Source: Symbiodinium microadriaticum
Taxonomy: Eukaryota > Sar > Dinophyceae > Suessiales > Symbiodiniaceae
Assembly: GCA_001939145.1 (NCBI GenBank)
Contig: LSRX01000077.1
Coordinates: 1-64,000 of the forward strand
Direction of reading: 5' to 3'
DNA length: 64,000 nucleotides
Each line of letters starts with the position of its first letter. Position 1 is the first letter of the stretch. Below the pieces are notes generated by a model. The model saw nothing but the letters and a program-made list of their open reading frames with translations. It had not been told where the DNA came from and did no database searches. Below are positions 21,960-33,974 of this stretch, piece by piece. The position numbers and the translations under genes are program-made.

Positions 21960-22720
21960 TTTGCGCCTTGTTGTCAACTTTTCCAACCTCGCTCGAAATG
22001 TTTGCTCCTTGTTTTCAACTTCTTTGGTCTCTTTCGAAATTCTCTAGTCATTTTCGAGCGGAGTCCTGCTGGTTCTGAATCTCTTTAGTTTCTTTCGATC
22101 GGTGTGCTCCTTGCTTTCAATTTCTCTGGCCTCTGTCGAAATTCTCTAGTCTCTTTCGAGCTGTTTGCTCCTTGTTCTCAAATTCTCTAATCTGTTTCGA
22201 AATTCAACAGTGTCTTCGAAAGCTTTGCTCCTTCTTTTGAAACTCTCTAGTTCCTTTCGAGCGGCTTGCTCCTTGTTTTCAAGCTGTTTAACCTCTTTCG
22301 AAATTCTCTACTTTCGGCTTGCTCCTTGTTCTGAAATTCTCTAGTTCCTTTCGAGCGGTTTGCTCCTGGTGTTCAAATGCTCTGGTCTCTTCCAAACGGC
22401 TTGCTCCTGCTTCGAACGGTTTGCTCCTTGTTTTGAGACTCCCTAGCCCCTGTTGAGCGGTTTGCTTCTTTGTTTCAATATCTTCAGTCTTTTCCAAGCG
22501 GTTTGCTCCTTCTTCTGAAATTCTGTAGTTCGTTTCGAGCGGTAGCGGTTTGCTCCGTGTTTTCAAGTTCTCTATACTCTTTCGAAATTCTCTAGTCTTT
22601 TTCGAGCGGTTTGCTCCTGCTTCTGAAAGTCTTTGGTTCCTTTCGAGTGGTGTGCTGCTTGTTTTCAGTTTCTCTGGCCTCTTCCGAAATTCTCTAGTCA
22701 CTTTCGAGCGAGACGCACAA
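21960..22720. repeat. modular ~20-bp minisatellite, units of 40 and 60 bp
   Basis: About 750 bases built from repeated TTTGCTCCTTGTTTTCAA and TCTCTAGTCTCTTTCGAGCG modules. Spacing between TTGCTCC motifs alternates near 60 and 40 bases (for example 22103, 22164, 22225, 22265). On the minus strand two frames through the module are open and read as charged, coiled-coil-like strings (QTARKELENF or LKTRSKPLE types), giving a 149-codon frame at 22288-22737. The repeat drifts between frames, so I favour a noncoding minisatellite, but a degenerate coiled-coil gene is possible. Confidence 0.8.
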
Positions 22721-22784
22721 CTCGAGAAGTGTACCAAGGGAGAGAAGAGATGGGTGTAGTCATCAACCTTGTAACCTAACGCAG

Positions 22785-22832
22785 GCGGCCATGCTTTCCG
22801 CGCTGTCGGCTTTGCAGCAGCAGGAGTTTTGA
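22785..22832 (+). CDS. candidate short terminal exon
   Basis: After ACCTAACGCAG (AG at 22783-22784) the frame reads AAMLSALSALQQQEF and stops with TGA (22830-22832). A helical, Gln-rich tail. Directly downstream of the minisatellite. Only 15 codons, so the support is the acceptor-like context and composition. Confidence 0.25.
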   Translation, partial: AAMLSALSALQQQEF

Positions 22833-24106
22833 GCCGTCAACAAATACTGCGTCATGATTAATGAGAGTCTCGTGCGGCTTTAACAGGAGGGTTAGTTAGA
22901 ATAGCAGGGATTCCTTATCAAGCAGGTGTTATACACTGCCAGCATTGCTTGGCAAAGGTATGCTGCTAGCTCCACAGATTTGTCCCTATAAGAGGCCTTT
23001 AAAATGCCCGAATTCCGGAATGCAGGCACTGTAGGTCCTTGCGTCCGTATGATCGGGCTCCTCGTATTCCAGCATTCAGGGTTTAGGGTCCGTTAGATTG
23101 TGAGACTCGCAGATTCCAAGCCCTACACAACACTATACACGAAGAGTTTGGGATTCTAGCTTTTCGGCTTTCAGGGTTTAATCTGAAAGAAAACAAAGCT
23201 CAAAGTCTACCCGAAGCCCTAAACCACTAAAGTCTTGCCCGTTAGAGACTCCTCGCTTTTCGGGCACTCGGGGTCTTCGGCAGAGGGGTGTTCCCAGATC
23301 AGAGATGCCGGTGAAGGAGTTTCGGGTTCAGGGTTCAGGGTTGGGTTCAAAAAATAAAAGGTTCTGGGCGGGTGCTTCTTAAAACATCCATACGCGGATT
23401 CGTTCCTACAGGGCTGTGAGCCTTGAGATTCACCTGGTCTTCTGGTGTGCACCGAAGCCCTCAGAGCACATTCCCTAAGCCCTCTCCCTCCAAAGAAACT
23501 ATATGAAGGCCCTTCTTAACAACGGCTTAACAATCGCAAAGCTCTTCTGGAAACCAAAGCAAGGCCTTGGTTTACAAAGTCGTTGAGTCCGAAGAGATGT
23601 CCGTAGTAACCCCATGAACCCTGCAATGTCACCAGTAATCCTCCAAGAGCTGTTATAAAGAGCCCTGTAGCCGCTGTTAAAAAAGCCTTTATAGGACCCT
23701 TAATGCATCTTGAAGCCTGTGACTCGCACCCTACGGTTCCTTTATAGTGCTTACGGAGCCAAACCGCATGGCCCGTAGGAAGCCCCCAACGAGATCCGCA
23801 AAAGCCGAAATGAAACCTTAATCAGATACGCAAAGCAAGAAGCTTAAAGCCCCACCCTCCACTCTTCACCCCCTAAGCCTAAACCCCAAGCCCTACAACC
23901 CTGAAACCTTAAACCCTAAACCTTAAAAACCCTAAACCCAACATTGCTGGGCTAGTTGGTGCTGCTGTCTATGCTGACTCGTACAGAGGCTGTTACCTTA
24001 TGTGTTGGGTTGATGGGTATTTGGTTTGGTTCTTCGTTGTCTGGTGTGAGCAGTGTGAGTCGGCATGAGCAGTTGAGTTAGCGGAGATCGAACCATGGGG
24101 AGCTTT

Positions 24107-24138
24107 GCCTGCTTGTGCGAGTGTGAGAGTCGAAACCC
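24107..24138 (+). repeat. dispersed GCCTGG...GAGAGT motif (one copy)
   Basis: One of at least eight same-strand copies of a ~32-base motif approximating GCCTGGMTTGTCCGAGTTG followed by TGAGAGTGTAAACCC. Others lie at 6106, 12051, 32508, 34061, 39301, 39526 and 50352. Most run into CCCTAAA units. Its origin is unknown. Confidence 0.6.
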
Positions 24139-24317
24139 AACATTGCTGAGATACCGGAACTCCGAAGCCGACTCAGAGACCTCACATGCCTGCTCTGGCT
24201 TGCGCTCCTTAATACTTAACCCACCTTTTTTCAAGTCCTAAAACGATAGGAGCCTTGAGGTCTAAGTCTTCTGATCGGAAGGCCATGCCCCCGTGTAAGA
24301 CCTCAAGTAAAGCTTGA

Positions 24318-24427
24318 TCGTAAAGCCCTAAACCCATCTAAACCCTAAACCCCTAAGCCCTCAACTCTAAACGCTAAACCTTTAAACCCTGAACCCTAAA
24401 CCCCAAACCCCAAACCCCAAACCCTCA
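24318..24427. repeat. CCCTAAA-type telomere-like array
   Basis: Degenerate CCCTAAA units ending in four CCCCAAA-type units. It immediately precedes the candidate exon at 24442 and pairs with the opposite-polarity array at 24544. Confidence 0.9.
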
Positions 24428-24441
24428 ACCGAGAAGTGCAG

Positions 24442-24543
24442 GAGCAAGAGCTGGCAGCCTTCCTTCAGTCGCAGTCAGCTTTCCCAAGTTCCTCGGGCCT
24501 TCCCCCGGGTGCGGGACTTTGGGAGCCCGGGGAGATCCGGGGG
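24442..24543 (+). CDS. candidate exon between opposed telomere-like arrays
   Basis: Exactly 34 codons, phase 0 at both ends, between GTGCAG (AG at 24440-24441) and GTTTAGGATTTAGGG (GT at 24544). It reads EQELAAFLQSQSAFPSSSGL then PPGAGLWEPGEIRG, with GC-rich third positions. The donor would be the first GT of the TTTAGGG array itself. No family recognised. This is the clearest example of the CCCTAAA-core-TTTAGGG layout. Confidence 0.38.
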
Positions 24544-24665
24544 GTTTAGGATTTAGGGTGTAGGGTTTAGGGTGTAGGGTTTAGGGTTTAGGGTGTAGGG
24601 TTTAGGGTTTAGGGTGTAGGGTTGAGGATTCTGAGGTTTGTCAGGGGTTTAGGGTTACGGAGTCA
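24544..24665. repeat. TTTAGGG-type telomere-like array
   Basis: About twelve TTTAGGG/GTGTAGGG units in alternation, directly after the candidate donor at 24544. Confidence 0.92.
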
Positions 24666-25094
24666 GGGGTCTGAGGTTTCGCGCCGTTTAGGGCGGGCTC
24701 GTTTTGCGGATTTGTGGGTTCACGGCAGTTTGGGTCTGGCCTCTAGTGCGTTCTGGGTTGTGGCTGTGGCATGCTGTGACAATTTCAATTTTACGCTGAT
24801 CGTAGACTCTATAACATAGGGTTTGGAATATTTAGCAAGGCCATGCTCTCAACGCCGCGTGCTTATATACATACTTGATCAAACTGTACTAAGCCGCCCC
24901 GGGAGCCTTATGCTAATCATAAAGGCTTTGCATTAGGGTGTTGGGTTGGGCACGCAGAGCGGGAGCACATGCAGTGCTTTCGGTAGAGGAGCCCGGCGAG
25001 TTATCTAGTTGCTGTAGTATACTATAATCAACAGGGTATCCTGGGCGCTAAACTTTAAACAGCGAAAACTCAACCCTTGCGATTTGGGTCGGGG

Positions 25095-25197
25095 GACTTG
25101 AGAAGTAGTTGACAAGTGGAGCTATAAGGTATAAGCGCCGTAAACGGGGTCCTGATCGGGGTAATGATGCTCATATCAAACAACTACTTGCTAAGTC
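25095..25197. mobile_element. MITE-like element, TIR GACTTGAGAAGTAGTTG
   Basis: A 103-bp segment with 17-bp imperfect inverted ends (left GACTTGAGAAGTAGTTG; right reverse complement GACTTAGCAAGTAGTTG). No other copy found in the window, so the assignment is tentative. Confidence 0.5.
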
Positions 25198-25509
25198 TTC
25201 CGGCCCTCTATCCCCTTCCGCAGGCTTTGCGGCAAGAAGCCTGCAGTGAGTTTCAGCTGTTGGTTGTTCGGGTTTGTTACAGGATGGACATGTGCAACCT
25301 CTCTCAACTCTCAGCTAACAGACAGTGACCTGCGACCTCATCTGGGAAATCCGGGTGTGAGAGCATTAGCCGTAAGCGCCTTAACCCTAAACCTAAAACC
25401 CGAACCTTCGTCTCCCTGAGACGAGCCCTGAGCTATCACCTCCAAGAGGTATCCACGCCCCCACGCCCTACCGTCAGCGCGAGCCCTGAGCCAAGAACGC
25501 TAAGAACCC

Positions 25510-25905
25510 TGGCCTCCCCTCCCTGGAACCCCTAAACCCTAGAAGCCCTAAACCCTAGAACCATCCCGAGAACCCTCTACCCTAAACCCTAACCCTAGTG
25601 CCCTAAGCCTTAAACCCTCACCCTAGAGCCCTAAGCCTTAAACCCTAACCCTAGAGCCCTAAGCCCTAAGCCTTAAAGCGTAACCCTAGAAGTCCTAGAA
25701 CCCTAAACCCTAAACCCTATAAGGTCTAACCCTAGAGCCCTAAGCCTTAAAGCCTAACCCTAGAAGCCCTAGAGCCCTAAACCCTAAGCCGTAGCCCTAG
25801 AGCCCTAAGCCTTAAAGCCTAACCCTAGAAGCCCTAGGACCCTAAACCCTAAGCTCTAACCCTAGAGCCCTAAGCTTTAAAGCCTAACCCTAGAACCCTC
25901 ACGAA
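25510..25905. repeat. ~65-bp satellite of CCCTAGAGCCCTAAGCC units
   Basis: A tandem array in which CCTAGAGCCCTAAG recurs at 25622, 25650, 25731, 25796 and 25861. The last three intervals settle to a 65-base period. Units contain CCCTAAA and CCCTAGA variants, so this is a higher-order repeat grown from telomere-like sequence. Confidence 0.85.
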
Positions 25906-25999
25906 GAGGCGCGGGCCTCACCGACCCGACGATGGGTGGCGCCTGGCCAGGCGTTCACGCCGGCGTGGGAGGAGGACCGCCTTCAACGATTGTATGATT

Positions 26000-26080
26000 A
26001 TATATACATATTATATATACATAATATCTGTATGTTTTTGTGTATATATATATATACATATGTATATACACATGTATGTA
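26000..26080. repeat. TA/TATACA-rich tract
   Basis: AT-rich stretch of TATATATATA and TACATGTATG-like units, forming several self-complementary segments. It follows a GC-rich ~80-base core (25905-25985) that is open in several frames. Confidence 0.8.
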
Positions 26081-29000
26081 GACATGTAGATAGGGCTTCG
26101 GGATAAAGGGTCCGGGAGTGTTCTTCACACGGCTGCACAGGGGTTCCATTGCGTTTTGCAGGGTTTTCATCTGTATACTTGGGCTTTCTGGAGCCTTTAT
26201 TTCAGGGATCGTGAAAAGAGATCCGTATTAACTGGGGGCTCGGAAGTCTCTTCATTCTGTGGAGGTTTTGCGGTCAAAGGTTTGGAAATCAGGACACTGC
26301 AAAGACCAGGACCCTAAAGGGCTTACTATCAGTGACAGCTAAGATGGGTTTTAACAATGCCTGCGCCCCGCAACATAAAGATCTCAAGCCACAGGCCTGC
26401 CAAGAAGCCGACCTCCTGAATAAACCCTGAACCCTAAACCCTTACAAACCCTCTGAAACCTAACGGATCCCTCTAAGCTCCTTCTTCAACTTCCCAAACT
26501 TGCAGTGCCCAACATGCCAAGCTGTTTACGTTAAGGCATCTCAAGAGTCGCACAGAGAGTTCACCCTATGAACATTCCCTCGAACCGCGAATGACCTGCT
26601 TACAAATTTTCAGCATAAGTGATAAAAGACATCCGCTAAACAAACTTCATAACCCCTTGAAGGTTCTAAACCCTATGCAAGACACAAGCCATATGGAAGA
26701 CGCAAACAAACCCAGTATTAAACCTTGAAAACATCAGCATCTTCAACCCGAAATCCTTATCCAAACAAGGGTAATACTTAGTGCCAACCTTTGTAAATTA
26801 AATACTGATATAGGGACCTGAGTAACTACCAATACCAATTGCTTATTAGGGTCTCGGCTTGGAGCGCACCGGAGGAAAATACCTGACAACATCGGGAAGC
26901 TACATCGAAAACAACTCCTGGTGATTTCGAAATAAGACATTTCCTATACCGAGCATCATCGAACAAACTCGCAGACATCGAAAAACCCTGATAACATCGA
27001 AAACAACATTGAAAGCATATCCTGGTGACATCGGCCGTCCGTCCGACGTCCGTTTCTTCGGTCCGCCGTCCGTTGCTCTGTTTTTTCGATGTCCGAAGGG
27101 AATATCCCGCGGGTTCCTTATTATCAGTATACAGTATACTCCAAAGCCCTGGTCGAGTTGTTAAGGCTCCTATTATCACCAGGATACAACCTCCAGCGTG
27201 GCGCGTTCGGCAAGGGCGGCGCACCTCCCGGTAGCACCGGGCAGCCGCTGGGGCTTGCCATTCCTCTTCCTTTTCGCCTTGTAGAGGTGCTGTAAGGGTT
27301 GCCATAAGGGTTCCTATGAGGTTCGTTGCGGGTTCCTGCGAGGATTCGCTTTTTTAGATTTTTCGGCCACAGGCTGAGTGGGTAACCTTTCAATTTTGTG
27401 GACTTCTAGAGTTCTACCGTAAATGCTGAGATAGCTGGCTGGTTGCTTGAGCCAGGAACTCAGCAAATGGGTTTGCGTATGAGTTCTCTCCATTAAGTTC
27501 GACACAGTTGACGCGGTCTCAAACCGTCTTTGACCGCAGAATACTTAATAGTTAATAGTTGCTTGCGGCTAGTCCTTCGGAATCGTTTGCATTAGCCCAT
27601 GGGTCTTGAATTTGGTCTCGTGTTTTGGCCCAAGAGGCTTATGGTAGATGGAATTGGTTGCCGACAGCCTCAGCCCATGCCCATAAAATTGCAATCTTGT
27701 AGCTGAAGCTCCAAAACCAAAAAAAATCAAGGTTTACGGTTTAGGGCCAACAATCCTAAACACTCCGAAACCCTCTCGCCCAGGATGCCACCGAATCTCG
27801 GGGACGGTTCGTCCAATGATGTCTCGTACATGGCTCTTCATCTTTAGGCATTTGAGCCGCGGCCTAGAACCCTGTTACGTACCTGGGGTTTATGGAGTTG
27901 GGCTGGTTGCGTTGCGATTTGGGGCCAGGTTCAAGACAACAGCAGAGGGTTACTCTCCCTTCCACTTGTCCATGCTGCTGCTGATGTCCAGCACTAGGCC
28001 GCGGCCCACGTGTCTTTGACGACCCAAGATGATCGAAACTTCTAAAACATACCTTGATTGAGCGATGCTCCTTAAGCCACAATAGCTTAGGAACTTGTCA
28101 TACAAGACGGAGTACTACAAATAAAGGCAGGGTGGAAGATCTGTTGAAATGCCCGACGCCTTCCGGCCCCCATGGGCCTGGCATGTTCGGGGCTTGTTGT
28201 AGCATTATGCCACTAGGCTTGGAGTTATACCCACCGGGCCATACCCTCCCATGAGGCATGGCAGATCTTCCGGGAAACCCCGAGCTGATAAGCTCTTGCA
28301 CCCTAAAGCCCTAAGGCCCTACGCCCTACAACCCTGAGCCCTAAGCCCTAAACCCAAAGCCTTGAGCCCACCTCCCCAAAAAAAATGAACCGAGAGCCGA
28401 TGAAGCCATGGAAGAACGCGTTCAGGCAACGGACAGACGAGCCCAAAACCCAAATCCCTTACCCTCTACACCTAAATCCTAAGCCCTAAACCCAATGCGT
28501 CGAGATCATCTCCGCAGCAGTCTAGGTTCATGTTGGTGGTTTCGGGAGTCTTCCTGGGGCCTTTTGTTCAGTGGTTAGGGTTAGGGTTTGATGATGATGC
28601 AGGTTCTACTGGATTCGTGTGGGTCTTATGTGGCAGACTCTATCTGTGCGCCCACTTCGAGGCCGAAATAATTACCACTGCCATTCCTTGGGTTCCGCAA
28701 TCGCTTCCCCCTTTATGTTTTATTAAACGCCCCTCCCCTCCCCTCCCCTCCCTGATGTTAAAACTGAAATCCGGCGGTTTAGGTTTTTATATTAGGGGGT
28801 TTTCGGCAGGAATAATTTGTGAGCCAGACACAACAGCCGTCCAATCACGCAACCGTTCCGGCAGCCCCAAGCCCTCAGCCCTACAGCCTTAAGCCTTACG
28901 CCCTAAACCTTAAGCCCTTAACCCCTACGAACCCAAGCCTGGAGCCCTCAGCTTTGAACCCTCAGGCCTTAAACCCTAAAGTCTTAAGCCCTGAGCCCTT

Positions 29001-29379
29001 AACCCCTAAAGCCCTGGTCCTTTTGGTTTAGTACTACCGTAGTCTTGGCTCTATTAAAACTCATACAATCCTAGGCCCCCCCTAATGTTTTAAAATGACT
29101 TTCAATTGTGGGCCCGAAACCGCAAAATTCCGGGGAGCGGCAGTCTTAATATTAGGGGAGGGTTTTGTAAACGCGGGACGCGATTATTGTAGGTAAACAT
29201 ACTAGAACCTAACCCAAAACCCTATTCGAAGTTTTTGAGGCCCCTACAATATTACATAGGGCTTGGAAGCTAGCCCGGCTCCCTGTGCCCAGAACTTCGG
29301 AACCCCAAACGGCCCCAAACAGATGGTATATTACATCTTTAGCGTTTAGGGTTTAGGGTGGTATATTATATCATATTAT

Positions 29380-29745
29380 GCTGTAGTTTGTCATAATCTA
29401 GTCTAGCCTAGTCTCCTTTAGTATAGCGCAGATTAGTGTCGTCGAACGCAGTGTAGTGTAGTGGCGTACAGTATGGTGTAGTATGTTTCTGAAGTATACT
29501 ACCGCAGTATTATACCTTGTACTGTACGCCACAGTACAGTAAAGTACAGCAGAGTACTATATAGTATAGTATGGTATAGTAAAGTATAAACAGTCTAATT
29601 CGTGTTACAATGTAGTATAGTACGGTATGGTATGGGGACGGTATGGTATGGTGGTCCGGTATGGTATGGTGTGGTCTGGCACGGTACGGTATTGTATGGT
29701 ATGGTACTGTATGGTACAGTATAGTATATTACAGTCAAGCAGGGT
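29380..29745. repeat. degenerate TAGTA/TATGG pentanucleotide tract
   Basis: About 360 bases dominated by GTATAGTATGG, GTATGGTATGG and related five-base units, with CAGTACAGTA variants in the middle. Minus-strand frames read as Tyr/Pro/Thr-rich strings, an expected by-product. Confidence 0.85.
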
Positions 29746-29851
29746 ATAGTGCAGCATCGGAAAAAGAGTGTATAAAGTCTAAACCCACCCAATTGCTCGA
29801 AGCTCTGAAGCAGTGAGAAGCTATCTGAGGGCCGTCATTTTTACAGCATCT

Positions 29852-29943
29852 CTCAACCTACCATGACCTACTTTTTTGTCGGGTCCCTACATATAAATGT
29901 GCCTACTACGACCGGACAAAAAAGTGGGTTCCAGTAGGTTGAG
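29852..29943. mobile_element. MITE-like element, TIR CTCAACCTAC
   Basis: A 92-bp segment with 29-bp imperfect inverted ends (about 24 of 29 matching). Left starts CTCAACCTACCATGACCTAC and runs into TTTTTTGTC; right is its inverse. No second copy found in the window. Confidence 0.65.
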
Positions 29944-31287
29944 GTCTCCATGCCGGGAGTACTCGCCGCTTATCATGTAGGGTCCTTCCTGCCGGCGACG
30001 CAATGTTGTATTTTAAGCTAGGTGGGTGTAGACTGTAGACCTTTTGTATGGAGTACTGTAGCTGAAGGAGTCGGATTTACAAAAGGCCATGAACTGTAAA
30101 ACCCTAAACCCTCAACCCTAATCCGCCAAAGCCCTCAACACCTAGCCCTGAACCCCGAACCCTAAATCTGGACCTCCCAACTCGAGTGGCTAGCGGGTCA
30201 ACTTTGCAAGACTGGTTCGGGGATCAATTTTAGGGTTTAGGGTTTAGGGAGATGTGGAGGGTGTGGAGTTGCCAAGGCATGTCTAAGGTAATGGGGACTT
30301 CCGGAATGAAATGTGAGAGTTGAAGCACTAAAGCCTAAACTCCAAAGTCCAAGCGATCGTCAGTGTCCTTTAACCTCACAGGTGCTAGCCTGCTGCTTGC
30401 AAGTATGTAGGTGTTCGCTAATCCTTGAAGCCCAAACCCGGATCTTGTCAGTTAGCTTGCAGAACTGGTTCGGAACCTTAAACCCTAAACTCTTATCTCT
30501 AAACCCTTTTTTTCTAAGCCCTGGACAGTCAAGCCTGTTGGCTTCCCTGAGCTCCATGCAAGGCCGCACGGTTGGACCCCTTTCTGTCCACTCTTTCGCA
30601 CTCTGCCACTCCTGGTGCTCTGACTAGTACTCTGGGAGTTTCGCCGTTTCTACTAAGAAAGCTACCAATGCCTTGGGGCCTGATTGAGCTGTGCGGAACC
30701 ACAATTTCAGTACCTCGGGGTGTAGATGTGTGAACGTAGGGTGCGCCTTGGCGGCATGACTGTTCAAGCGAAGCACTTGTGGTAGCAGTCTCTAAGAAGT
30801 GAACCAAATCAAACTGACATGCTTACAGGGTCAACATGCAAGCAAAGGGAGTATCTATGTGTCCAGCTGTCCATCTATCCACTTGTCCATGTATCCACAT
30901 GTCCATATACCCAATCATCCATATCTATCTATCTATTTATCTAGCTAGCTGCAATTCTATACATTGGACTCATTGGCTTATCTACATGGTTACACGAGTA
31001 CACAGTTGGCTCGCCGCTTCTTCGCCCAGCAGGACATGCCAATGCCATACCTGAAAGCGAAAACCCGTCACCAGCCAAAATCAGGTTCAGGGTTGACGCC
31101 CAAGTTAGGGTTCAGGACTTAGGGTTTAGCCCTGGGCTAAAACCCTGAAAGTTCACCTAAACGCAACTCCAAGTAGAGTGTCGAGCCCGGAGTGGGGCAA
31201 TTGCCCGTGCAGGCTTGGAAGGAGATCCCCCCAACATTGCGCGTGCAGGAGGGCTTGAGGTTCGGGTTCAACGTTTTGCCTTTTCTA

Positions 31288-31360
31288 CTGCTACTGCTAC
31301 GACGACGACGACTACTACTACTGCTAGTACTACTCCTATTACTAATTACTACTATTCCTC

Positions 31361-31435
<75 letters not shown>

Positions 31436-31437
31436 AC
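31288..31437. repeat. ACT/GAC trinucleotide microsatellite
   Basis: ACT triplets with a short GAC run at the start and a long pure ACT run from about 31362 to 31433. Overlapping plus-strand frames read as poly-Thr or poly-Tyr and are artefacts. Confidence 0.95.
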
Positions 31438-32108
31438 TGCTACTGTTTGATCAGCAGATCAATCCCTGAGTGGAGTTTGGGGAGTATTGGGTCGAGAAGG
31501 ATTTATTTTAGGGTCGGGGTTTAGGGCTTAGGGCTTTAATACTTTATCCAGCTTACCTGAATGTTTTTGGTCCTACACTCCTACACCCCACCGAAAGGAA
31601 ACATGCAGAGTTGCCGTCTCTGATTTCCGGCAACGCTAAACTGTCAGAATTCAGGGGTTAGGCTGTATGATTTTGGGCTGAAGCATTTGCATGATGTGCT
31701 TGTTTCGGCCATATAGATACTAGAAGCTACTGGCTGCACTAGAATCACTAGAACTAGCACTAAGTTTTCGAGGCCATTAACTAATCGCAAAGCAGGACTC
31801 CAGGCCGAAAAGCCCAAGCCTCATTCGGCTGTGGTTTAGGGTTTAGGGTTTGAACACGACAACCTGCAAGAAAGGGGGAGTCTGATACCGGCTCCCTTAG
31901 GATTCTTTCTCAGGGTTTGGGGCTCTGCCTTAGTTGTAGGGAGTTTCGCCTAAGCCTTATTATACATGCTCCCGAAGCCTTACTCTGAACCCTAAACCTC
32001 AGTCGCAACCAAAGTACTAAAGCCTCACCTGATCCCAAGTAAGCTACACAAGAAAGGACCAATTAAAAGAAATCCTACTAACGAATCCTACAAAGGTAGG
32101 TTTCACAG

Positions 32109-32276
32109 TTCCTCGGAAACTCCTATAAGCAGGTGATGCCCAGGTTCCTTGCATGCGGCGGTCGCGGAAAAATGGGGTCTCCCAGCAGTCGCGTGCGTAA
32201 GGCCTCTGCATCCAAGCTGTGCTGGGACGTCGCGATGGTTTTGGGAAACCCGTTGGCCCAGTCCTACACCCCGTAG
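32109..32276 (+). CDS. candidate terminal exon, 55 codons
   Basis: Open after GTTTCACAG (AG at 32107-32108) to TAG at 32274-32276. It reads FLGNSYKQVMPRFLACGGRG then KMGSPSSRVRKASASKLCWD and ends AQSYTP. Balanced composition with hydrophobic spacing. An 85-codon minus-strand frame overlaps it (32044-32301). No family recognised. Confidence 0.33.
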   Translation, partial: FLGNSYKQVMPRFLACGGRGKMGSPSSRVRKASASKLCWDVAMVLGNPLAQSYTP

Positions 32277-33179
32277 TCGCCAGCCACACACACACACACA
32301 AAGACCGAGGATTGAATATAAATGCCCATAGGTCTATGCCCTAAGATTGAGGTTCATACCTCTTTACCGGCGCGCTTAAAAAAACCCGCCGCTTCAAACC
32401 CTCCACGAAGACAGCAACTTCCAGCACCACCAATGACCGCGCGGACATGAGGATCCTACGATTGGAGTAAATCGCGCTTTAGTCCTAGCCTCTGAACCCC
32501 AAACCTCGCCTGGCGCGTCCGAGTTGTGAGAGTGTAAGCCCCAAGCCCCAAACCCTGAGCAACAACCCCAAACCTTAATCGTGCTAGACTCGTTCTTGTT
32601 TGTGGGCTCTGTGCTCCTAGACCCTAAACCCTAAACCGCGGGACCGCGGCCTCGAGGTCCTGGTGGTACTTTCTTGCGTCGTATGACATTATGAGGATGT
32701 TGTGTTGCCGGGTTTAGGGTTGTAGGAAGGTGTTATAGGGTTTTCTGGCGTTAAAGCAGTACTAAGCACGTGTCTGTAATGGCTTGAAACTGTTTGTGAT
32801 TCCTCAGCAAGAACAAACGGTTGATTAATCTAAGGTCTACTGAACCAGCTCGATCATACGCTTCTGTCTGTCAAGTGACACAAAATTCCTCCTAAAAGGT
32901 TCGGGATAATGTGGACCGTAGCAACAGGGTCTAAGCCCTACTCCCTAAACCCTGTACTTGGGTTACAAGTAGAAAGAACGATAGCTATAACCTTTAGTAA
33001 GTCCCATGATCCTCCGAGTAACCCTTAAGCCCTCAACCCTTCGGAGAGCGCCCCTTGGGCCTGGGGGCGCGCTCCATCGCGAACCATTCGCGAGATTCTT
33101 CACCGATGCTTCGAAAAGCCTCGTGGCGAAACCAGGCTCTGGACCACCTGAAACCCCCCAACGACCCTAAAGCCTAAAC

Positions 33180-33422
33180 AGTATTCCTTGATGTCATAGT
33201 ATATTCTACCCGACATTTGCTAATTAGTAGCATTCCGTAACTAGTATATTCTACCAATACTAAATACCAGTGTAAGCTACACCAATCCTTTTCATAGTAG
33301 CCGTGCCTACAAGTATAGTATAATCTACCCCCCTCCTAAATACTGATAGTATTCCTGAAAAGCCAGTATAGTACAACCTACACCAGATTACCAATAGTAT
33401 TCCTTAATACAAGTATAGTAAA
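33180..33422. repeat. ~50-bp degenerate tandem repeat (AGTATTCC...AGTATANTCTACC)
   Basis: Four or five units containing AGTATTCCTTRATR and AGTATATTCTACC-type segments. AGTATTCC/AGCATTCC recurs near 33180, 33228, 33347 and 33396. No coding potential. Confidence 0.7.
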
Positions 33423-33483
33423 CCCTAAACACTAAACCGGGATATTCTGCCACCCTCAAAGCCATACTCTGATTTCGAGGGAC

Positions 33484-33561
33484 TCTTTCATATCCCTAAC
33501 CCCAAACCCTAAATAAACCCTAAACCCCAAACCCTAAACCCCAAACCCTAAACCCTAGCCT
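33484..33561. repeat. CCCTAAA-type telomere-like array
   Basis: Alternating CCCTAAA and CCCCAAA units ending in CCTTTAG. A GC-rich ~75-base core follows, then an opposite-polarity array. Confidence 0.9.
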
Positions 33562-33639
33562 TTAGCAGCTCTAGAGCCCCTCTTTTCGGGAAGCAAAGGA
33601 GGCGGCGAAGCCTCGGATCCGGCTGTTTTGGGCTTGGGG

Positions 33640-33850
33640 ATCATGGATTAGGGTGGCTTTGGGCTTTAGGGTTTCGGCTTTGGGCTTTAAGGTTTGGGCT
33701 TTGGGCTTTAAGGTTTGGGCTTTGGGCTTTAAGGTTTGGGGTTTGGGCTTTAAGTTTTGGGCTTTGGGCTTTAAGGTTTGGGGTTTAGGGTGGCTTAGCG
33801 TCTACTGTAGGGTGGATTAGGGTTTACCTTGGTTTAGGGTCTGGGATGGT
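33640..33850. repeat. 21-bp minisatellite derived from TTTAGGG-like units
   Basis: A TTTGGGCTTTAAGGTTTGGG unit repeated with a 21-base period about five times, flanked by single TTTAGGG units. Confidence 0.88.
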
Positions 33851-33974
33851 TTAGGGTTGAGGGTTGGGGGGTGGCTGTGAAGAAGATGATAATGGCAGAA
33901 CACACCAAGCGCCATTTTGTCCATGCTCACTAGTACTATGTCAGGTTTTGTTCTCTACTGATATTGTTGCTGCA

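Larger units (their letters stand above)
28300..32100. other. telomere-like DNA with microsatellites, no secure gene
   Basis: Degenerate CCCTAAA/TTTAGGG units, a short CCCCT run (28731-28755), a TATGG-type tract (29380-29745), a MITE-like element (29852) and an ACT microsatellite (31288). Short open stretches near 28386-28445 and 30170-30232 (+) could be exons, but both have competing frames. Confidence 0.5.

Noticed and set aside
31192-31524. 110-codon plus-strand frame with a poly-Thr stretch
   Set aside because: A reading of the ACT microsatellite; the flanking sequence shows no protein features.
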